This document shows positions 33,942-36,920 of a stretch of DNA of 36,920 bases, piece after piece. A program made the position numbers and the translations under genes. Origin of the DNA: JBCCJA01 sp039045975 (GTDB taxonomy: Bacteria; Planctomycetota; Planctomycetia; Planctomycetales; Planctomycetaceae); NCBI GenBank assembly GCA_039045975.1, contig JBCCJA010000039.1, forward strand, positions 1 through 36,920, in the 5' to 3' direction. The notes beneath the pieces were generated by a model, which was not told the origin of the DNA, searched no databases, and was given only the letters and a program-made list of their open reading frames with translations. Numbering within the stretch: position 1 is the stretch's first letter; each line of letters begins with the position of its first letter.

Positions 33942-34922
33942 ATGCCGACGCTGATCCGCAAATCGCGTACGTTGCACCTGCCGATCACGCTGAGCGTGAC
34001 TCTCATGTCGCTCAACGTGGCGTTGATGGTGGCGTGGATCGCGGTGCTGGCCCGCGGGTCGAACTGGGGGGCGTTGACGGCCGGGATCGTGCTGTTCGCG
34101 CTTGTGCTCGTCGGGCTGACGCTGTACTTGGTGCTGTCGATCAAGGCGATCCGGCTGCACCGGCGACAGGTGAACTTTGTCGACTCGGTGACGCACGAGT
34201 TGAAGAGCCCGCTCGCGGCGCTGCGGCTGTACCTCGACACGCTGCAGATGCGGCCGAACGTCGACGAGGGGCAGCGGGCGGAATTTTACGGCGTCATGGG
34301 CCGGGAACTGACGCGGCTGGAGACGCTGATCAACCAGCTGCTGGAGGTCGGACGGCTGGAGCGGGTCGGGGCCGACGGGACGGTCGAGGAGGTCGAACTC
34401 GGGCCCGTGCTCCGCAAGTGCGCCGAGCACGCCGCGACGCACCACGGGGTCGACGTCGACGACGTGTTCCGGTTCGAGATTTCGCCCGCCTACGTGCGTG
34501 CCCGGCCGGTGCTCCTGGAGATGGTGTTCAACAACCTGCTCGACAACGCGGTGAAGTATGGCGGGGCCGACCCGCGGGTCGTCGTCGAGTCGGCCGCCCG
34601 GCGGGGGCACGCGATCACGCGGATCGCCGACAACGGGCCGGGCGTGCCGGTCGACCAACGCAAGAAGATCTTCGATCTGTTTTATCGGGGCGGGAACGAG
34701 CTGGAGCGGACACGGAAAGGGACCGGGCTGGGCCTGTACATCGTGCGGACGCTGATCCACCTGCTGCGGGGGCGGATCCACGTTTACGCGCGGCTGCGGG
34801 AGAGCGGGTCGATCTTCGAGGTCGACCTGCCGGCCTCGCCGCCGCCGCGTCGGCCCGCCGTGTCGGCCGACGAGCGGGTCGCAGACGCGGCCGAACTCGA
34901 ATCGGCGGGGGCGTCGCTTTGA
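33942..34922 (+). CDS. Sensor histidine kinase with two membrane helices
   Basis: Protein of 326 residues. Two helices (about 13-37 and 43-67) with only about six residues between them leave no periplasmic sensor domain, so it probably senses the membrane itself or a partner protein. A short linker leads to the HisKA box VTHELKSPLAALR (His85), then the N box NNLLDNAVKYGG, G1 ADNGPGVP, F box DLFYRGG and G2 GTGLGLYIV. ATG at 33942 is chosen over a TTG frame start at 33930. Stop overlaps the regulator start as TTGA. Confidence 0.93.
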   Translation: MPTLIRKSRTLHLPITLSVTLMSLNVALMVAWIAVLARGSNWGALTAGIVLFALVLVGLTLYLVLSIKAIRLHRRQVNFVDSVTHELKSPLAALRLYLDTLQMRPNVDEGQRAEFYGVMGRELTRLETLINQLLEVGRLERVGADGTVEEVELGPVLRKCAEHAATHHGVDVDDVFRFEISPAYVRARPVLLEMVFNNLLDNAVKYGGADPRVVVESAARRGHAITRIADNGPGVPVDQRKKIFDLFYRGGNELERTRKGTGLGLYIVRTLIHLLRGRIHVYARLRESGSIFEVDLPASPPPRRPAVSADERVADAAELESAGASL

Positions 34923-35686
34923 GCCGGTCGGTCAAGAAGACGCCCCGGATTCTCGTGGTCGAGGACGAGGAGTCGCTCGCCCGCGGGCTGGCGTTCAACT
35001 TCACCCAGGAAGGGTACGAGGTCACGGTCGCGGGCGACGGAAGGGCGGCGCTCCGTCACGTCGACCGGGCCGCGGGCGACGGCGGGGCCGCGTTCGACGT
35101 CGTCGTGCTCGACCTGATGCTGCCCGGGATGAGCGGCTACGAGGTCTGCCGCGAGATCCGCCAACGCGACGGCGGCGTGCCGGTGATCATCCTCTCGGCC
35201 CGGACGCTCAGCGAGGACCGCACGCTCGCGTTCGACGCCGGTGCCGATCAGTACCTCGGCAAACCGTTCGCGCTGCCGGAGTTGCTCGCACGCGTGCGGA
35301 ACGTGCTGTCGCGTCGCGATCCGGGGCGGGAGGGCGGGACGTCGAACGGGGCCGGCCCGGCGGCGGAGACGCGTGTCGGCTTCGGCTCGGTCGAGGTCGA
35401 TTTCGACGCCTACGAACTGACCGCGACGCGTGACGGGGCGACGACGACGCGTGAGCTGACGCCGCTCGAGGCCGAATTGTTGAAATATTTCGTGCGGAAT
35501 CCCGGGCGTGTGCTGTCGCGGGACGAGATCCTCGCACGCGTCTGGCCGGCCGAAGCCGACGTCACGACGCGGACGGTCGACAACTTCGTGCTGCGGCTGC
35601 GGAAGATGATCGAGGCCGACCCGGCCGTGCCGCGTCACCTGCTGTCGGTACGTGGCGCGGGTTATCGCTTCGTGGCGGGCGAATGA
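34919..35686 (+). CDS. OmpR/PhoB-family response regulator
   Basis: DNA-binding regulator of 255 residues. The receiver has acidic residues 15-16 (VVEDEES), phospho-accepting Asp65 in VVLDLMLPGMSGYEV, the Thr/Ser in ILSARTL and Lys115 in LGKPFALPELLARV. A linker leads to a winged-helix domain (LTPLEAELLKYFVRNPGRVLSRDEIL, TRTVDNFVLRLRKMIE, SVRGAGYRFV). The start is TTG at 34919, overlapping the kinase stop by four bases; the upstream open frame is shadow of the kinase. It is the cognate partner of that kinase and may bind the repeats at 35721-35747. Confidence 0.92.
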   Translation: MSRSVKKTPRILVVEDEESLARGLAFNFTQEGYEVTVAGDGRAALRHVDRAAGDGGAAFDVVVLDLMLPGMSGYEVCREIRQRDGGVPVIILSARTLSEDRTLAFDAGADQYLGKPFALPELLARVRNVLSRRDPGREGGTSNGAGPAAETRVGFGSVEVDFDAYELTATRDGATTTRELTPLEAELLKYFVRNPGRVLSRDEILARVWPAEADVTTRTVDNFVLRLRKMIEADPAVPRHLLSVRGAGYRFVAGE

Positions 35687-35720
35687 CTCTGCGGGCGAGA
35701 CGCCGCGAATCTCGCGTCCG

Positions 35721-35747
35721 TGACACAACTTTGACACGGGCTTGACG
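35721..35747 (+). promoter_or_regulatory. Three direct repeats at 11-bp spacing, candidate OmpR/PhoB-type binding site
   Basis: TGACAC at 35721, TGACAC at 35732 and TGACG at 35743 lie exactly 11 bases apart, on one face of the helix. OmpR/PhoB-type regulators commonly bind tandem half-sites with this period. It lies 76 bases before the desaturase ATG and 35 bases after the regulator stop. No good -10 is visible, as expected of an activated promoter. Confidence 0.6.
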
Positions 35748-35822
35748 GCCCGCCGACGAGAGCGAAGTCGTAGCAACGTACAACTCCGGCGTTCTCGATT
35801 CTCGCCACCTGCCGAGCCACCG

Positions 35823-36767
<945 letters not shown>

Positions 36768-36776
36768 CGGCCAGAC

Positions 36777-36797
36777 ATCAAAGCCCGAGCGGTCACG
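36777..36797. repeat. Second copy of a dispersed repeat arm
   Basis: Matches 26574-26594 at 20 of 21 bases (atcaaagcccgagcg then g/a tcacg). Here there is no complementary right arm, so it is a half element. A shorter match (aaagcccgagc) also occurs at 25454 after the anion transporter gene. Confidence 0.75.
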
Positions 36798-36808
36798 AGG
36801 ATTTTGCA

Positions 36809-36920
36809 TTAAGCGATGTCGGTCGTGAGTGAGGCGGTGTGGAAGATCGCGAGTTTGGCCGTCACGAACGGCCTTACGCGGCGGAACCGGCGTACCCACG
36901 GCGGCAGCGTCGTCAGGCCC
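36809..36920 (-). CDS. Possible C-terminal end of a minus-strand gene
   Basis: The minus-strand frame is open from the window edge to a TAA at 36809-36811, giving 36 residues (from GLTTLPPWVRRFRRVRPF to LTTDIA). It is basic with hydrophobic stretches and has no recognised family. The position, convergent with the desaturase and 41 bases from its stop, fits a gene end, but a frame this short proves little. Confidence 0.3.
   Translation of the reverse strand, partial: GLTTLPPWVRRFRRVRPFVTAKLAIFHTASLTTDIA

Overview
The window is about 37 kb of very GC-rich, gene-dense bacterial chromosome, best explained as a member of the Planctomycetota. The evidence is a DUF1559 pseudopilin-like protein at the left edge, two secreted sulfatases, a planctomycete-style tyrosine recombinase, several large lipoproteins with no recognisable family, frequent GTG/TTG starts with weak Shine-Dalgarno sequences, and dispersed palindromic repeats. 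No stretch longer than about 250 bases lacks a gene, and there is no rRNA, CRISPR array or complete insertion sequence.

Layout from left to right. 1-2.7 kb: a possible integrated segment, with a truncated DUF1559 protein, a small lipoprotein and a tyrosine recombinase lying beside the 3' end of a CAT-anticodon tRNA (probably Ile2). 2.8-4.3 kb: a sulfatase. 4.4-10.7 kb: a minus-strand cluster for heme-copper oxidase maturation (diheme cytochrome c lipoprotein, CtaA, CtaB, an ABC-2 exporter pair, SCO1/SenC, DUF420), but with no oxidase subunits. 10.7-14.2 kb: three unrecognised proteins, two of them lipoproteins whose divergent start codons are 19 nt apart. 14.2-15.7 kb: malate:quinone oxidoreductase.

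15.8-23.9 kb: a minus-strand block that reads as an oxidative, non-phosphorylating L-fucose pathway: sulfatase, FucP symporter, aldo/keto reductase (sugar 1-dehydrogenase), FucU/RbsD mutarotase, L-fuconate dehydratase, 2-keto-3-deoxy-L-fuconate dehydrogenase and 2,4-diketo-3-deoxy-L-fuconate hydrolase. The expected products are pyruvate and L-lactate. With the sulfatase at its head, the natural reading is use of sulfated fucose-containing polysaccharides. An SLC13-type anion transporter diverges from it.

25.6-27.3 kb: initiator tRNA with its own promoter and terminator, then an AhpC-type peroxiredoxin and an AhpD-like protein separated by a 29-bp hairpin. 27.3-30.5 kb: ACT-domain protein, a flippase-like membrane protein, a polyprenyl-phosphate-type GT2 glycosyltransferase and a 79-aa protein. 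30.5-33.8 kb (minus): nadC followed by a large GT-C-type membrane protein that carries an in-frame palindromic repeat. 33.9-36.8 kb: a two-TM histidine kinase, an OmpR/PhoB-type regulator, and a fatty acid desaturase preceded by three direct repeats at exact 11-bp spacing, which suggests a membrane-responsive regulatory circuit. The last 110 bases hold the possible C-terminus of a minus-strand gene.

All functions are read from sequence motifs and neighbourhood; no searches were run.
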